Shown here in pieces: positions 53,738-61,993 of a DNA stretch of 64,000 nt (position 1 is the stretch's first letter; each line of letters opens with the position of its first letter). The notes beneath the pieces are model-generated. The model was not told the origin of the DNA, did no database searches, and saw only the letters and a program-made list of their open reading frames with translations. This stretch comes from Leifsonia poae (GTDB lineage Bacteria; Actinomycetota; Actinomycetes; Actinomycetales; Microbacteriaceae): positions 225,701 to 289,700 of the forward strand of contig NZ_BSEN01000003.1 of NCBI RefSeq assembly GCF_027921845.1, read 5' to 3'. The translations under genes and the position numbers were made by a program.

Positions 53738-55476
53738 CCACCCCCACCGATCGGCCGCCGGCGCTCGCGGCCCGCGGTGTGCGCATCCGCCACGAGGGCG
53801 GCGAGGACTGGACCCCGGATGGCGTGAGCTTCGAGCTCGCCGCGGGTGAGGTGCTGCTGGTCCTCGGACCGAGCGGCTGCGGAAAATCGACACTGGCGCT
53901 GGCGCTCAACGGCCTGGTGCCGCACGCCGTTCCGGCGACGATGGAGGGCAGCGTGGTGGTCGGCGGCGTCGCGACGGCGGATGCGCGGGTCGCCGAGCTC
54001 GCGCAGCGGGTCGGAATGGTCTTCCAGGACCCGGACGCCCAGTTGGTGACGGCGACGGTGCTCGACGAGGTGTGCTTCGGCCCCGAGAACCTGCTGGTCG
54101 AAGCGGCGGAGGTGACGGCGCGGGCCGAACTCGCTCTGCGTGCGGTCGGCCTGTGGGAACGTCGCGGTGACAACCCCGACATCCTGTCCGGCGGCGCGAA
54201 GCAGCGACTCGCGATCGCCTGCGCTCTTGCGCTCGACGTTCCCGTACTCGTTCTCGACGAACCGACCGCCAACCTGGATCCGGCCGGCGTCGAGGAGGTC
54301 TACGACGTGCTGCGCTCGCTCGTCGCGGACGGCCGTCACAGCATCGTGCTGGTGGAGCACAACCTCGATGCCGCGATCGAGCTGGTCGACACGGTCGCCG
54401 TGCTCGACGGCGCCGGACGGCTCGTGACGGTCGGTCCAGCCCAGACCGTGCTGCGAGAGCGTGCGCCGGAGCTCCTCGCGCTCGGTGTCTGGCTGCCCGC
54501 CGCCACCCTCGCCGCCCTGCGGCTGCGCGACGCCGGCGTCGTGATCGATCCGCTGCCGCTCACCCCGGTCGAGCTCACCGACGCGCTCGACCGTCTCGAC
54601 ACGCTGCCCGCGCTGCCTGCGCTGCCCTCACTGCCCGCGCTGCCGAGCACGCCGGAGCCCCCACCGCCTCCGGCCGTGCGCGTGCGGAACCTGACCCTGA
54701 CACGGGGCCGGAGGACCGTGCTCCACGACGTCTCCCTCGACATCGCGAGCGGCGACTTCGTGGCGATCGTCGGAGCGAACGGCGCCGGCAAGACCACGCT
54801 CGTGCAGGCGATCGCAGGTGTCATCCGCCCGCCGCGGGGCACGATCGAGGTGGGCGGCCTCGACCCGGCTCGAGCGCGGGCGGCCGACCTCGGCGAAGCC
54901 GTCGGCTTCGTCTTCCAGAACCCCGAGCATCAGTTCGTGGCCGACACCGTCACCGACGAGCTCGCCTTCGGGCTGCGCCGACGTCGCGTGCCCGCGGCGC
55001 AGATCGACGACCGCGTGAACCGGATGCTCGCGACCCTCGGCCTCTCGGGCGTCGGCGACGCGCACCCGTTCCTCCTGTCGGGTGGGCAGAAGCGACGACT
55101 CTCCGTCGGCACCGCCCTCATCGCCGGGGCACCCGTGCTCGTGCTCGATGAGCCCACCTTCGGACAGGATCGCGCTAGGGCGACCGAGCTGCTCGGGATG
55201 CTCGCCGCGCTGAACTCCGCCGGCACGACCGTCATCATCGTCACCCACGACCTGCAGCTCGTCGCCGAGTTCGCCAGCCACGTCGCCGTGCTCGCCGACG
55301 GCCGGTTGCGCAGCTTCGGCCGGACGTCCGCGGTGCTCGCGGACGCCCCGCTGCTGGAGAGCACCGGGCTGCGCGTCCCGCCGCTGGCGCGCACGTTCTC
55401 CGCGCTGCGCGCGCATCCGCAGTGGCGCTCGATCACACGCCTCGCCGACCTGCCGGGCGCGGCGGTGTCGGCATGA
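53734..55476 (+). CDS. ECF transporter duplicated ATPase, YkoD-like
   Basis: A 580-aa protein with two ABC ATPase domains. The first has Walker A GPSGCGKST (about 45-53), signature LSGGAKQR (about 151) and VLVLDEPTAN (about 172). The second has GANGAGKTT (about 347), LSGGQKRR (about 448) and VLVLDEPTF (about 468). A Pro/Leu-rich linker (LPALPSLPALP, about 285-315) joins them. It energises the ECF complex. The likely start is TTG at 53734, whose TTGA overlaps the previous stop; the frame upstream lies in the S-component gene and no ATG fits. Confidence 0.9.
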   Translation: MTTPTDRPPALAARGVRIRHEGGEDWTPDGVSFELAAGEVLLVLGPSGCGKSTLALALNGLVPHAVPATMEGSVVVGGVATADARVAELAQRVGMVFQDPDAQLVTATVLDEVCFGPENLLVEAAEVTARAELALRAVGLWERRGDNPDILSGGAKQRLAIACALALDVPVLVLDEPTANLDPAGVEEVYDVLRSLVADGRHSIVLVEHNLDAAIELVDTVAVLDGAGRLVTVGPAQTVLRERAPELLALGVWLPAATLAALRLRDAGVVIDPLPLTPVELTDALDRLDTLPALPALPSLPALPSTPEPPPPPAVRVRNLTLTRGRRTVLHDVSLDIASGDFVAIVGANGAGKTTLVQAIAGVIRPPRGTIEVGGLDPARARAADLGEAVGFVFQNPEHQFVADTVTDELAFGLRRRRVPAAQIDDRVNRMLATLGLSGVGDAHPFLLSGGQKRRLSVGTALIAGAPVLVLDEPTFGQDRARATELLGMLAALNSAGTTVIIVTHDLQLVAEFASHVAVLADGRLRSFGRTSAVLADAPLLESTGLRVPPLARTFSALRAHPQWRSITRLADLPGAAVSA

Positions 55477-56285
55477 GCCTCCTCAGCACCGACCCGTACG
55501 GCGCCGCGCCGATCGCGCCCGCCCATTTCCTGCACCACCTGAACCCGCTCGCCAAGGTGGCCGCCGTGCTCCCGGCGATGGCGGTGCTGCTGTTCACCCG
55601 AGATGTCGTGACTCCCCTGCTGTTCGTCGTGCTCGGAGTGGTGGTCATCCTGATCGGCGCACGCCTGCGGGCGGGCATCGTGATCGGCCTGCTGGTCGTG
55701 CTGCCGGCGCTCATCCTGCTGATGGCCCTCAGCTTCGGCTTCTGGACCGATGCGTCGCGTCTCGCCGACCAGCGCATCCTGTTCATGATCGGCGACTTCG
55801 CGTACACCGCCGGTGCCTTCGCGGTCGGGCTGGCCACGTCGCTCCGCCTCGGCTCGCTGGTGGTCCTCGCCCTGATCGGCGGCCTCACCACGACCGGCCC
55901 CGACCTCGCCCGCTCGCTCGTGCAGCAGCTGCGCGTCCCCTATCGCATCGGGTACACCGCGATCGCCGCCTACCGGTTCATCCCGCGGTTCGGCACCGAA
56001 CTCGCGCTCATCCGGCAGGCGCAGCGGGTGCGCGGTGTGGCGGGGGGTCGCGGACCGGTCGCGGCCGTGAGCCGGGCGTTCGCCGCCGTGGTGCCGCTGC
56101 TCGCGTCGTCCATCCGGCACGCGGAGCGGATGTCGCTGGCGATGGAGTCGCGCGCGTTCGGCGCGCATCCGACCCGCACCGAGCGGTATCCGACGCCCTG
56201 GCGCATGCGCGACACGGTCTTCGTGGTGCTCTTCTGGGTCGTGTCGGCCGGCATCTTCGCGCTCGGGGCGGCGGTGACCGCGTGA
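55473..56285 (+). CDS. ECF transporter transmembrane (T) component, YkoC-like
   Basis: A 270-aa membrane protein (CbiQ family) with the coupling helix motif ERMSLAMESRAFG, including the A/S-R-A/G type motif that contacts the ATPase pair. HHLNPLAKVAAVLPAMAV is the family N terminus. The ATG at 55473 overlaps the ATPase stop by 4 nt. It should pair with the S component and dual ATPase encoded just upstream. Confidence 0.92.
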   Translation: MSLLSTDPYGAAPIAPAHFLHHLNPLAKVAAVLPAMAVLLFTRDVVTPLLFVVLGVVVILIGARLRAGIVIGLLVVLPALILLMALSFGFWTDASRLADQRILFMIGDFAYTAGAFAVGLATSLRLGSLVVLALIGGLTTTGPDLARSLVQQLRVPYRIGYTAIAAYRFIPRFGTELALIRQAQRVRGVAGGRGPVAAVSRAFAAVVPLLASSIRHAERMSLAMESRAFGAHPTRTERYPTPWRMRDTVFVVLFWVVSAGIFALGAAVTA

Positions 56286-57130
56286 GCCGTCAGCAACCGG
56301 ACGCCATCCTGCCGCGGGTGCAGAAGCTCCTGCGCCTCCGGGTCGTGCGCACCGAGCGGGTCAGTGCCGACTTCATTCGCGTCACGCTGGGCGGCGACGA
56401 CCTCGCGCATTTCGAGGCGATGGGCCGCGACCAGTGGTTCCGGCTGTTCCTGCCGCACGACGCGGAGCGCGAGCCGACGCTGCCATCCGCGGCCGACGCA
56501 CGCTGGTGGCCCGAGGTGCTGCGCATCCCGCAGCACGAACGCCCGTACGTGCGCAACTACACCGTGCTCGCGTTCCGTCCCGACGTTTGCGAGCTCGACG
56601 TCGACTTCGTCATCCACGAGTCACCGGGAGGGCCGGCCAGCGGCGAGCACCCGAGCAGCACGGCGCCGAGCATGTCGCCGTACGGCGTGGCGTCCGAGTG
56701 GGCGCTCGGGGCGCAGGCCGGACATCCGGTCGGTCTGCTCGATCAGGGAGTGACGTGGAATCCTCCGCTCGGCACCCGGCACGTGCTCATCGCCTCCGAC
56801 GAGACCGGACTGCCCGCCATCGTCGGCATCGCGCGCGAGCTGCCGCCCGACATCACCGGCACCATCGTGATCGAACTCGGCTCCGACGCCGATCGGCGCG
56901 TGCTCGACGTACCGCCGGGGGTGGAGGTGCGCTGGCTCAGCCGGGAGGGCACGGATGCCGTGCCCGGAACGCTTGCACTGGCGGCGTCGGCCGCGGCGCC
57001 GCTCCCGCCCGATGGCGTGTACGCGTGGGTCGTCGGTGAGCAGGCGCTCGTGACGGGCCTGCGGCGAGCGCTGGTCGCGCGCGGCGTGCCGAAGTCGTGC
57101 ATCACGTTCTGCGGATACTGGCGCATCTGA
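56282..57130 (+). CDS. Siderophore-interacting protein (FAD-dependent ferric reductase)
   Basis: A 282-aa protein with an N-terminal FAD-binding 9 domain (RNYTVLAFRPD, the RxYT flavin motif, and DVDFVIHE) and a C-terminal SIP domain ending VTGLRRALVARGVPKSCITFCGYWR. It releases iron from ferric siderophores by reduction. The GTG at 56282 overlaps the T-component stop. Its presence as the last gene of the ECF operon suggests the transporter imports an iron chelate or heme-related compound. Confidence 0.93.
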   Translation: MSRQQPDAILPRVQKLLRLRVVRTERVSADFIRVTLGGDDLAHFEAMGRDQWFRLFLPHDAEREPTLPSAADARWWPEVLRIPQHERPYVRNYTVLAFRPDVCELDVDFVIHESPGGPASGEHPSSTAPSMSPYGVASEWALGAQAGHPVGLLDQGVTWNPPLGTRHVLIASDETGLPAIVGIARELPPDITGTIVIELGSDADRRVLDVPPGVEVRWLSREGTDAVPGTLALAASAAAPLPPDGVYAWVVGEQALVTGLRRALVARGVPKSCITFCGYWRI

Positions 57131-57177
57131 CCTCCCTCGAGTCAGGTGAGGTCGGGGTGAGGGGGATCACCGGTCCC

Positions 57178-57206
57178 TTGTACGCCGCGGCAACCCTGGC
57201 GAGACT
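57178..57206 (+). promoter_or_regulatory. Promoter of the XRE/MmyB regulator
   Basis: -35 TTGTAC (57178-57183), 17-nt spacer, -10 GAGACT (57201-57206), then GGAGAG and the ATG at 57213. A purine-rich GGAGAG directly abuts the ATG, but the spacing fits a leaderless start. Confidence 0.5.
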
Positions 57207-57212
57207 GGAGAG

Positions 57213-58055
57213 ATGGATCGAGCACAGCTGGCGGATTTCCTGCGCACCCGGCGCGAGGCGCTGCAGCCGGAGGACGTCGGCCTGACCCGCGGGCCCCGGC
57301 GCCGCACCTCCGGCCTGCGCCGTGAGGAGGTCGCGGCGCTCAGCGGCATGTCGGCCGACTACTACACGCGACTCGAGCAGGAGCGCGGCCCGCAGCCGTC
57401 GCAGCAGATGGTCGCCGCCATCGCTCGCGGACTGCATCTGACCAGCGACGAACGGGATCACCTCTTCCGCCTTGCCGGGCACAACGCGCCGGCCAGGGCG
57501 CTGCGCAGTGACCACGTGAGCCCCGGGATGCTGCGCATCCTCGACCGCCTGCAAGACACGCCCGCGCAGGTCATGTCCGGTCTCGGCGAGACGCTGCTGC
57601 AGACGCCGCCGGCCGTCGCGCTCCTCGGTGACGAGACGCGGCACACCGGCATGGCCAGGAGCATGGTCTACCGCTGGTTCACCGATCCGGATGCGCGCGC
57701 GATCTACCCGGAAGACGACCACCCCATGCACGCCCGGCTCTTCACGGCCGACCTGCGCGCCGCCTACTCGAAGGAGGGCAGCGGGGGTCGTGCGGAGGCG
57801 ATCGTGAACGCACTGCTGGCCGAGACCGACGACTTCGCGCCGGTCTGGAACGAGCACCGGATCGGGCTGCGCCGACCGCCGTCGAAGCGCATCCTGAACC
57901 CGGAGGTCGGGATGATCGAGCTCGACTGCCAGGTGCTTCAGGACCCGGATCAAGGTCAGGCGCTCCTCGTCTTCACGGCCAAGCCCGGCAGTCCCGACGC
58001 CGACAAACTGCAGCTGCTCTCGGTGATCGGCCGCCAGCGCCTCGCCGCGCACTGA
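57213..58055 (+). CDS. XRE-type regulator with MmyB-like ligand-binding domain
   Basis: A 280-aa regulator with an N-terminal helix-turn-helix (about 5-75; RTSGLRREEVAALSGMSADYYTRLEQERGPQPS) and a C-terminal MmyB-like, PAS-related domain (about 105-270; RILDRLQDTPAQVMSGLGETLLQTPPAVALLGD and RRPPSKRILNPEVGMIELDCQVL). MmyB domains bind fatty acid-like ligands in known members. It is very common in actinobacteria next to oxidoreductase genes, and may control the SDR or a distant target. It converges with the sigma factor gene. Confidence 0.93.
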   Translation: MDRAQLADFLRTRREALQPEDVGLTRGPRRRTSGLRREEVAALSGMSADYYTRLEQERGPQPSQQMVAAIARGLHLTSDERDHLFRLAGHNAPARALRSDHVSPGMLRILDRLQDTPAQVMSGLGETLLQTPPAVALLGDETRHTGMARSMVYRWFTDPDARAIYPEDDHPMHARLFTADLRAAYSKEGSGGRAEAIVNALLAETDDFAPVWNEHRIGLRRPPSKRILNPEVGMIELDCQVLQDPDQGQALLVFTAKPGSPDADKLQLLSVIGRQRLAAH

Positions 58056-58076
58056 ATCTGTCTGGGGTGCGCCGCG

Positions 58077-59297
58077 CTACCCTCCCAGCCGCCTCGCGCG
58101 GGCGTTGAGGTAATCGCGCTCCGGCGTCGAGCGCGTCCCGCGGGCGGCCGTGCGGAACTCGTCGATCGCCTCCGGCAACCTTCCGTCGCGCTCCAGCAGG
58201 TGCGCGCGAACAGAAGAGACGCGCTGAGAATCCACGGGGCGGCCGCTGCGCACGAGCCGGTCGATCGCGGCGAGCCCGGCCGCCGGCCCGAGCACCATCG
58301 CCTCGGCGACGGCCGCGTTGAGCGTGACCACGGGGTTGATGGTCTGCCGCTCCAGCAGGCGGTACAGCACCAGGATCTGCGGCCAGTCCGTCGCTTCCGA
58401 GCTCGGCGCCTCATCGTGCACGGCTGCGATCGCGGCCTGGAGCGCGTAGGGCCCGGCCGGGCGGCCGGGGAGCGATCGCTCGAGGATCGCGACACCCTCG
58501 TCGATCAACTCCCGGTTCCAGAGCGACCTGTCCTGCTCATCGAGAGGGACGAGCCGACCGGTCCCCGTCGTGCGCGCGGGTCGCCGCGCGTCGGTCAGGA
58601 GCAGCAGGGCGAACAGACCGGCCGCTTCGCCGCTCGCGGGCAGCGCGGCGACGAGCATGCGGGCGAGGCGGATCGCCTCGTCGGTGAGGTCGACGTCGTT
58701 GATCGTGTCTCCGGTGGAGACGGTGTGACCCTCCGAGAACATCACATAGACGACGGCGAGCACCGCCTCGAGACGATCGTCCGCGCCGACCGGCGCCGGG
58801 AACACCGCCCCCTCCTGCCGGATGCGCGCCTTCGCGCGACTGATCCTCTGGGCGACGGTGGGCTCGGGCAGCAGGTAGGCGTGTGCGATCTGCGCCGTCG
58901 TCAGCCCGGCAACGGCCCGCAGGGTCAGTGTGATCTGGGCCGACGTGGTCAGTGCGGGATGGCAGCAGAGCTGCAGAAGCTGCACGCTGTCGTCGGCATC
59001 CGTCAGCGGAGGATCGGCGAGGGGTTCGTTCAGCAGCGCCTGGGTGCGCTCACGCTCGCGCCGGCTGCTCTCGCTACGGATCTGGTCGATGAGGCGGCGT
59101 CGGGCCGCGGTGACCAGCCAGGCGCGCGGATCGACGGGACGCCCCGAGGCCGGCCATTGCTGAACCGCCGCGATCAGAGCCTCCTGCACGGCGTCTTCGC
59201 AGATGTCGAACTGGTTCGCCCCGTACCGCCGGAGCAACGCCGCGAGGACCTGCGGCGCGAGCGAGCGCAGCAGGTCCTCGAGCCGTTCGTCTGTCAC
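58077..59297 (-). CDS. ECF42-type RNA polymerase sigma factor with C-terminal helical extension
   Basis: A 406-aa sigma-70 family protein with sigma2 (about 10-75; FDICEDAVQEALIAAVQQWP), sigma4 (about 110-165; LRAVAGLTTAQIAHAYLLPEPTVAQRISRAKARI) and a long C-terminal DUF6596/TPR-like domain (about 180-406). This architecture defines group ECF42, where the extension is needed for activity and a DGPF protein is encoded next door. Its GTG overlaps the DGPF stop, so both are coproduced. An ECF42-like promoter precedes the pair. Confidence 0.93.
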   Translation of the reverse strand: MTDERLEDLLRSLAPQVLAALLRRYGANQFDICEDAVQEALIAAVQQWPASGRPVDPRAWLVTAARRRLIDQIRSESSRRERERTQALLNEPLADPPLTDADDSVQLLQLCCHPALTTSAQITLTLRAVAGLTTAQIAHAYLLPEPTVAQRISRAKARIRQEGAVFPAPVGADDRLEAVLAVVYVMFSEGHTVSTGDTINDVDLTDEAIRLARMLVAALPASGEAAGLFALLLLTDARRPARTTGTGRLVPLDEQDRSLWNRELIDEGVAILERSLPGRPAGPYALQAAIAAVHDEAPSSEATDWPQILVLYRLLERQTINPVVTLNAAVAEAMVLGPAAGLAAIDRLVRSGRPVDSQRVSSVRAHLLERDGRLPEAIDEFRTAARGTRSTPERDYLNARARRLGG

Positions 59298-59662
59298 ATG
59301 TCCGCCCCGGCCGAGAACATGACGGGCCGGATCTCCAGGGCGAGGCCGTCGATGCGGGCATCCGGGATCTGTGCGGCCAGCTCGATCGCGCGCTCCTTGG
59401 ACTCGACGTCGACCAGGTAGTAGCCGCCCATGAACTCCTTGGATTCGGCGAAGGGGCCGTCGACGACCTCGGGGGTTCCGCCGTTGCTGCGCACGACGGT
59501 CGACTGGCTCGGGTCGCCGAGCGCGTTGGTGCTGAGAAACTCGCCCGACTCGGTGATCGCCGCCATGAACTTCTGGTGGCCTTCTCCGATCGCGGCGTTC
59601 TGCTCGTCGGTCAGCGCGGCCAGCACATCCGGGTCGACCTGCATGAGGATCACGTACTTCAC
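59294..59662 (-). CDS. YCII-related DGPF-domain protein
   Basis: A 122-aa YCII-fold protein with the VVDGPFAESKEFMGGYY motif that names the DGPF family. Proteins of this kind are the standard partners and targets of ECF42 sigma factors; their reaction is unknown. The GTG at 59662 has AAGGAA as ribosome site. It is first in a two-gene unit with the sigma factor. Confidence 0.93.
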   Translation of the reverse strand: MKYVILMQVDPDVLAALTDEQNAAIGEGHQKFMAAITESGEFLSTNALGDPSQSTVVRSNGGTPEVVDGPFAESKEFMGGYYLVDVESKERAIELAAQIPDARIDGLALEIRPVMFSAGADM

Positions 59663-59715
59663 GGTTGTTCCTTTCGATGAGAGTCCGCTGCTGTAGCGCC
59701 GCGGTCGCCAAGAGG

Positions 59716-59741
59716 TCGGAGCCGAGCGCCGATTCTCGACA
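59716..59741 (-). promoter_or_regulatory. ECF42-type promoter upstream of the DGPF gene
   Basis: On the minus strand TGTCGA (59741-59736), 17 nt, then CGA (59718-59716). As I recall, ECF42 target promoters have TGTCGA at -35 and CGA at -10, so this fits autoregulation. The start codon at 59662 lies about 50 nt downstream. Confidence 0.7.
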
Positions 59742-59984
59742 CTCTACGTTTTGCCGTCCCCGATGTGGCGAAGACCGACGGAACAGAAGGCGGCGAGCGC
59801 ATCCGCCACCGAGAGTTGGGCCGTGATCTCACGCCGGACCAAGGGAACCGACCACGACCCGCAGACGCGGCCTGCCGGCCGCTTCCGATTCAGCGACCGT
59901 TTCATCCCTGAAGCGCCCGAAGGGGCCGCGGCATGCGGCGCCGGTCGAGCCGCCTCGCGATGCGGTCGGCGAGGGAGAACGCCC
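59742..59984. other. Intergenic region between ECF42/DGPF unit and SDR gene
   Basis: About 240 nt in which I see no convincing gene, ribosome site or perfect hairpin. It follows the 3' end of the SDR gene and precedes the ECF42-type promoter. GC content is similar to coding DNA. Confidence 0.35.
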
Positions 59985-60746
59985 CTAGAGCAGCGTGCCG
60001 CCCGAGGCCTCGATGCGCTGGCCGGTGACCCAGCTCATCCCGTCGCCGAGCAGCGCCGCCGTCACCGGGCCGATGTCCTCGGCCTCCCCGACGCGACCGA
60101 GCGCGGTCTGGCTTCCCATCGCGGTGCGCATCTCGGCGTCGTCGCGCACGCGGCCGCCGCCGAAGTCCGTCGCCACAGGTCCGGGTGCGACCGCGTTCAC
60201 CGTGATGCCGCGCGCCCCGAGCTGCTTGGCGAGGTAGCGGGTCAGCACCTCCACCGCGCCCTTGACCGACGCGTAGATGCTGTACGGGCCGATGCCGACG
60301 AAGCGGGCCAGACCGGTCGAGGTCAGGATGACACGGCCGTTGTCGGCGAGGAGCGGCTCGAGCTCCTGGGTGAGGAAATAGACGCCCTTGAAGTGCACGT
60401 CGACCATCTGGTCGAAGGCGGCCTCGTCGGTCTGGCCGAGCGGGGTGAGCGCCGCGCTGCCGGCGTTGTTCACGAGGTAGTCGAAGGTGTCGCGCTGCCA
60501 GGTGGCGGCCAGCACCTCCCTCAGCTGCGTGGAGAACGGGCCGAACTCGACGATGCGGGAGGTGTCGAGCTGCAGTGCGACGGCCGTGCGACCGAGCGCG
60601 CGGACCTCGTCGACGACGGCGGCCGCCTCGTCTGCGTGCGAGCGGTAGGTGATGATGACGTCGATGCCGTTCTCGGCGACGGCGAGGGCGGTCGCGCGGC
60701 CGAGGCCTCGGTTGCCGCCGGTGATGAGTGCGATGCGCGCAGTCAT
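59985..60746 (-). CDS. Short-chain dehydrogenase/reductase (SDR)
   Basis: A 253-aa classical SDR: TGGNRGLGRA nucleotide-binding motif, NNAGSAALTPLG, the active-site Ser in ILTSTGLARF, YxxxK as YASVKGA, and PGPVATDFGGG. It is an NAD(P)-dependent oxidoreductase of unknown substrate. GGAAGGA precedes the ATG. It stands alone downstream of a small membrane-protein gene on the same strand. Confidence 0.93.
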   Translation of the reverse strand: MTARIALITGGNRGLGRATALAVAENGIDVIITYRSHADEAAAVVDEVRALGRTAVALQLDTSRIVEFGPFSTQLREVLAATWQRDTFDYLVNNAGSAALTPLGQTDEAAFDQMVDVHFKGVYFLTQELEPLLADNGRVILTSTGLARFVGIGPYSIYASVKGAVEVLTRYLAKQLGARGITVNAVAPGPVATDFGGGRVRDDAEMRTAMGSQTALGRVGEAEDIGPVTAALLGDGMSWVTGQRIEASGGTLL

Positions 60747-60881
60747 GGGGTCCTTCCCTGCGGGCGGCTGTCGCTGTGCGCGACGCGGAACCGTCCGTCT
60801 GCTTCCAGCGTGCGCCGGATGGCCGACGGCATTCAGGCCGCAGTCATCCGGGGACCGCCGATCCGTGGTTGCGCGGCCGGG

Positions 60882-61373
60882 TCAGGGCTGACGAGAGATC
60901 GTCACGTCGGCTCCCACCCACCACGGCAGGTGGATGCTCGCGAGCTCCGTCGAGTCCGTTCCGAGGAAGAAGACCGGTCCGGTGACCACGATCGCAAGCA
61001 CCGTCAGCGCCACGATCGCGATCGCGAATGGGGCCGTGCGACCAAGCGGGTTGGTGCCGCGTTCGCTCCGGAGGCGACCGACGCGGATGCCCGCCAGTGC
61101 GACGAGCACGATGAGCGCGAAGACCCACCAGTGCGGGTGGAAGACGAGGTTGACAGCGAGCGGAACGCTTGTCGTCGGAGCTCCCGTGTCGTCGACGTAA
61201 CCCCCGTCGCCGTCGTAGCCCCCGAAGACCTGTCCGATGCTCCCGGTGCTCAGCACGGCGTACATCACAGCGCACGCGATCGCGACCCAGAACAGCGCGC
61301 TTCGTCGGAGATCGACGGCGGGCATCCTCGAGCGCATCGCCGTCGTCGGCGTTCCCCCGTCCCCCAGTGGCAT
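60882..61373 (-). CDS. Small membrane protein of unknown function
   Basis: A 163-aa protein with three likely transmembrane helices (about 28-48, 78-98, 115-135) and hydrophilic loops including GGYDGDGGYVDDTGAP. I do not recognise a family. The frame is open further upstream, but the chosen ATG at 61373 gives the membrane protein without an Arg-rich tail. It lies between the MarR and SDR genes and may be a separate unit. Confidence 0.6.
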   Translation of the reverse strand: MPLGDGGTPTTAMRSRMPAVDLRRSALFWVAIACAVMYAVLSTGSIGQVFGGYDGDGGYVDDTGAPTTSVPLAVNLVFHPHWWVFALIVLVALAGIRVGRLRSERGTNPLGRTAPFAIAIVALTVLAIVVTGPVFFLGTDSTELASIHLPWWVGADVTISRQP

Positions 61374-61507
61374 GCCCTCAACCTGCCAGATGCGGGCATC
61401 CGGCGTCAATCGCGCCCGGCGGATCGAGTTGCGGCGAAACGCCGTCGGCGCGGTCGCTCGACCGCACATTCGACGCAAGTCGCCGCGACGCAACGGCGCG
61501 CAGCGCG

Positions 61508-61978
61508 TCAGGCGTCGGCGTTGAGCAGCGCGGCAGCCTCGAGCGCGGGCAGCGCCTGGCGCAGCAGCTCGGCCTGCTCGGGCGTGAGCTCGTCCAGGAT
61601 GGCGTGCACCGCGCGGGCGCGATCCGAACGGGCGCGCAGCAGCAGTTCGATGCCGGCCTCGGTTCCGGAGACGAAGAACGAACGGCCGTCATCCGGATCT
61701 TGCTCGCGCTTCACCAGGCCGCGGGCCTCGAGGTCGGAGACGACACGCGTGGTGGTCGGGGCCGCGACGACCTCGATCGCGGAGATCTCGCTGGGCCGCA
61801 GCGGTCCCCGGCGCACGATCGTCGAAAGCGCCGACAACTGGCCGTGGCTCAGGTCGCCGGTCGACGAACGCAGCCGGCGATTGAACCGGCCGACGGCGAG
61901 GGCCAGACGCCCGGCGAGGTCGTCATCCTCCGAGAGGGTCGGACCGGTCGGGGCCTGGCGCCCGTCGCCCGTCACCAT
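61508..61978 (-). CDS. MarR-family transcriptional regulator
   Basis: A 156-aa winged-helix repressor: LSHGQLSALSTIVRRGPLRPSEISAIEVVAAPTTTRVVSDLEARGLVKREQDPDDGRSF covers the DNA-binding helices and wing. The C-terminal helix (ELTPEQAELLRQALPALE) is for dimerisation. It follows the DHA2 efflux gene with a 15-nt gap on the same strand, a common autoregulated drug-resistance pair. The probable operator is the AT-rich repeat at 63780-63805. Confidence 0.92.
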   Translation of the reverse strand: MVTGDGRQAPTGPTLSEDDDLAGRLALAVGRFNRRLRSSTGDLSHGQLSALSTIVRRGPLRPSEISAIEVVAAPTTTRVVSDLEARGLVKREQDPDDGRSFFVSGTEAGIELLLRARSDRARAVHAILDELTPEQAELLRQALPALEAAALLNADA

Positions 61979-61993
61979 TGACGTTCCTGAGAG

